This document shows positions 29,973-31,906 of a stretch of DNA of 31,906 nucleotides, piece after piece. The notes under the pieces are model-generated. The model searched no databases. It was not told the DNA's origin and was given only the letters and a program-made list of their open reading frames with translations. Location of the stretch: IMG/VR virus record IMGVR_UViG_3300032753_000117, positions 1 to 31,906 of that record, one strand, 5' to 3'. Made by a program: the position numbers and the translations under genes. Source of the DNA: a virus. The first letter of the stretch is position 1. The number at the start of each line of letters is the position of its first letter.

Positions 29973-31572
29973 ACATTCCAGTAGATATAAAAATAGGCAG
30001 AGGTAGTTCAAAGTTTTCGTCTTCAGCCCAGTCACTATGTACTTTTAGCCTATCGAATACTGTTGGATCCCATTCTGCTAGTAGCAAGCTCATGCGTACA
30101 ACTAGTAGCAAAGCCGCTACTAAATCGTCATGTTGCCCTTCTTTTGCCGCAAAAGTTGTACCTTTTGCAATAAATGTCTTGAGTTCGCTGATTAAACTCT
30201 TGCTATTTAATACACATTTATCTTCTTCAATAAGATACTTAACTTTAGCACAAGTACTAATTTTGTTGCCGAATGTAGTATTAAATCCTTTGCGGAATTT
30301 CTTAACGTGCCCTTTACGCATGGGTTCACTTAAGAATAATCCTGGGAAGGTTTCTTCTCCTAAATTGTCTATAACAACTAGGGCACTTTCACCCACGGTA
30401 TTGTTTTCCACGCTCCAATAGATACTATTATAATTTTCTTCGCCTATCTCTTCTGACACATATTTTAATATATCTCTTAATATTTTAACCTGTTGTTGAA
30501 TAGGAGTAATGTTATGTTGCCACTCTGCAATTTGTATCATTTCAGGCATTTCAAATACTTCAATTGCGCCGTAATCTCCGCCTGTTCCTAAACTTGGATC
30601 TAGTGCTACTAGATAAACTTTTCCAACTTCTGGTTTTTTATACCAACGAACTTGCCCCATCTTAAATTGTGGTTCTCTACCTAACATGTCGATAAGTTTC
30701 AACGAACTAATCAACGTTTCATCAAATACCAAGAACTCGCAACCATATTCACGACGGAAACGTTCTTCGCCAATACGTCCCATTTCAGTTTGTTTCCACT
30801 GCTCATCACGATCTGGGTGTTCGTACCATTCGGCACGGAATCCATGGAACCCATTACGTCCTAAACCGTCATCTTTAGTATTGCCGTGCTCATCAAATTT
30901 ATCTTGTGACTCTTTCCAAATCGTAGCAAACTCATCTTCGTCACTGTTCGGTGTTGATGTAATAATTGCACGACCACCAGTTGCTAGTGTTGGTGAAATT
31001 GAGGTCCAGAATTCTGTAGCAATGTTAGGTTGCACGAATGCAAACTCGTCACAGTATAGTAATGATATAGACATACCACGACCCGTTGTGCCTGTAGTTG
31101 TTTGACTTACAATACGTGATCCGTTATCAAATTCTATACTACCCTTGTTATAACTAACAACACCGCATCGAATATAATCTTCGCAAAGTTCGTATCCATA
31201 ACGAATACGTTGCATAATTTCTTGTGCGCCTGTAAACTTGTGCGCGGCAACTAGAATTGTTTGATCTGGGTGAAACATTGCATACCACAGCAAGTAGGAA
31301 CTTGCACAAGTAGTCTTACCACTTTGACGCGGTAACATATTAATGTTAAATCGATAATCGTGATACGCACTTAATAGTCTTTCCTGATATTCATAAGGTT
31401 CAAATTTAACTTTACCTTTAACAGGATGCTGAATGTGGAAAAAGTTTTTAGCAAAATGCAAATACCCTTTGTCAGGGTCAGCACATGCCATGAGGCTAGC
31501 TACTTGCTCCTCAGTGAACTTTTCTGTTTTATGCGCTTTTTTGGTTAAGACGCCGTCTAGTGATTTTGCCAT
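29971..31572 (-). CDS. gp17: Terminase large subunit gp17 (533 aa)
   Basis: ATP-driven motor and nuclease that packages DNA into the prohead. ATPase domain: adenine-binding YEYQERLL (60-67), Walker A LPRQSGKTT (80-88), Walker B SLLYCDEFAF (170-179, catalytic E176), and coupling motif IITSTPN (203-209). RNase H-like nuclease: VALDPSLGTGGDYGA (D325, D333), YWSVENNTVGE (E389), and QHDDLVAALLLVVRM with the third acidic position near the C-terminus. The length is somewhat below T4 gp17 (610 aa). The ATG at 31572 is preceded by a late box 5 nt away and by no Shine-Dalgarno. The product ends ELPLPIFISTGM. Confidence 0.96.
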   Translation of the reverse strand: MAKSLDGVLTKKAHKTEKFTEEQVASLMACADPDKGYLHFAKNFFHIQHPVKGKVKFEPYEYQERLLSAYHDYRFNINMLPRQSGKTTCASSYLLWYAMFHPDQTILVAAHKFTGAQEIMQRIRYGYELCEDYIRCGVVSYNKGSIEFDNGSRIVSQTTTGTTGRGMSISLLYCDEFAFVQPNIATEFWTSISPTLATGGRAIITSTPNSDEDEFATIWKESQDKFDEHGNTKDDGLGRNGFHGFRAEWYEHPDRDEQWKQTEMGRIGEERFRREYGCEFLVFDETLISSLKLIDMLGREPQFKMGQVRWYKKPEVGKVYLVALDPSLGTGGDYGAIEVFEMPEMIQIAEWQHNITPIQQQVKILRDILKYVSEEIGEENYNSIYWSVENNTVGESALVVIDNLGEETFPGLFLSEPMRKGHVKKFRKGFNTTFGNKISTCAKVKYLIEEDKCVLNSKSLISELKTFIAKGTTFAAKEGQHDDLVAALLLVVRMSLLLAEWDPTVFDRLKVHSDWAEDENFELPLPIFISTGM

Positions 31573-31577
31573 ATTTT

Positions 31578-31585
31578 TATTTACC
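31578..31585 (-). promoter_or_regulatory. T4-late-type promoter box, GGTAAATA
   Basis: The box lies directly after the terminator T run and 5 nt before the terminase ATG. The same eight bases are found at 11572-11579. Confidence 0.55.
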
Positions 31586-31614
31586 GAAAAAAATAGACCC
31601 CGAAGGGTCTATTT
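31586..31614 (-). terminator. UUCG-loop Rho-independent terminator
   Basis: On the minus strand AAATAGACCC (31605-31614) pairs with GGGTCTATTT (31591-31600) around TTCG, a C(UUCG)G loop, followed by a T run to 31586. It ends the gene at 31649-31906 just before the terminase promoter. Confidence 0.88.
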
Positions 31615-31648
31615 GGCACCTTGGACAGGGTGCTAACTGCGACGAAAC

Positions 31649-31906
31649 TTAACCTTTTAACATTTTTGTTAATGCAATAATATCGTTTAATTCTTTGCTT
31701 TCATTCATCTGTTCTGGTAAGGTTGGAGTATGGTGTTGTCCTAAACTTCCTCGAATATCATTTTTCATACGCTTTCTTCTATCAGCCGTAAGTTTTCCTT
31801 TTGAGTCGCCTTTACTAGAGATACTACCATACCCCCAGTTCTCAGGATCATTGTGATGCTTAGGTAAATTACTTCTAGTATCTAATGGATCTGTCCATAC
31901 AGTATC
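31649..31906 (-). CDS. C-terminal part of an unidentified phage protein (85 aa seen, partial)
   Basis: An open frame runs from the window edge to a TAA at 31649-31651; the start is outside. The visible part has a polar, Gly/Asn/Asp-rich segment (DPLDTRSNLPKHHNDPENWG), a basic stretch (GKLTADRRKRMKNDIRGSLG) and a C-terminal helix MNESKELNDIIALTKMLKG. A terminator follows. In T4 the small terminase gp16 precedes gp17, but nothing here shows gp16 features, and the C-terminal helix resembles the tails of the two virion-type proteins downstream of terminase. Its function is not assigned. Confidence 0.65.
   Translation of the reverse strand, partial: DTVWTDPLDTRSNLPKHHNDPENWGYGSISSKGDSKGKLTADRRKRMKNDIRGSLGQHHTPTLPEQMNESKELNDIIALTKMLKG

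Noticed and set aside
31649-31906. Small terminase gp16, expected beside gp17
   Set aside because: The visible C-terminal part has no feature of gp16 and instead shares a tail motif with virion-type proteins. With the N-terminus outside the window the name is not supportable.

Overview
The window is a compact, AT-rich segment of a T4-type myovirus genome (Caudoviricetes). The diagnostic genes are the large terminase (gp17), ssDNA-binding protein (gp32), UvsX recombinase with a UvsY-like mediator, UvsW helicase, DnaB-type helicase (gp41), DnaG/Toprim-type primase (gp61) and a likely small clamp-loader subunit (gp62). Large virion proteins resemble those of T4-like phages of aquatic bacteria (cyanophage and Pelagibacter-phage type). 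No photosynthesis gene, tRNA, integrase or insertion sequence is visible, and the host cannot be read from this window.

Layout, read along the minus strand from high to low coordinates. (1) 31906-26999 is a late packaging/virion block: the end of an unidentified gene, terminase, a 723-aa virion-type protein with a Pro-rich linker, and a peptidoglycan-binding-domain protein. (2) 26846-24072 is a recombination block: gp32, UvsX, a 79-aa acidic protein and the UvsY-like protein, closed by a strong terminator. (3) 23971-17429 is a very tight operon, mostly ATGA overlaps, opened by a sigma70-like promoter. It holds an unknown 399-aa protein, UvsW, an unknown 168-aa protein, two tandem 2OG-Fe(II) oxygenases, a 94-aa protein, the gp62-like protein, a zinc-finger protein, a 54-aa protein, and a 189-aa miniature relative of the bacterial DNA polymerase III alpha palm. 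(4) 17051-12063 holds a virion-type protein, the primase, a complete NodU/TobZ-family carbamoyltransferase inserted between primase and helicase, and the helicase. (5) 12028-2851 holds a GNAT-like protein and three tail-fibre/adhesin-like proteins of 234, 850 and 1800 aa. (6) 1-2850 is an accessory segment with genes on both strands, including a third 2OG oxygenase. It is bounded by two terminators with the same stem and contains a nested GC-rich palindrome.

Two promoter classes can be read directly. Virion and accessory genes are preceded by an NNTAA(A/G)TA box resembling the T4 late promoter TATAAATA (11 sites). Some replication genes are preceded by sigma70-like TATAAT/TATACT boxes. In at least nine cases the box lies only 4-8 nt from the start codon with no Shine-Dalgarno sequence, which suggests leaderless first genes; downstream genes in the same units rely on Shine-Dalgarno sites or stop/start overlap.

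The most unusual items are the 189-aa mini-DnaE palm that keeps the three catalytic-type aspartates, the apparent leaderless promoter architecture, the nested palindrome between divergent late promoters, and a C-terminal peptide motif shared by three proteins of the terminase neighbourhood. Intergenic space is small: no gene-free stretch exceeds 300 bases, and the longest (1332-1465 and 26847-26998) are described as features.
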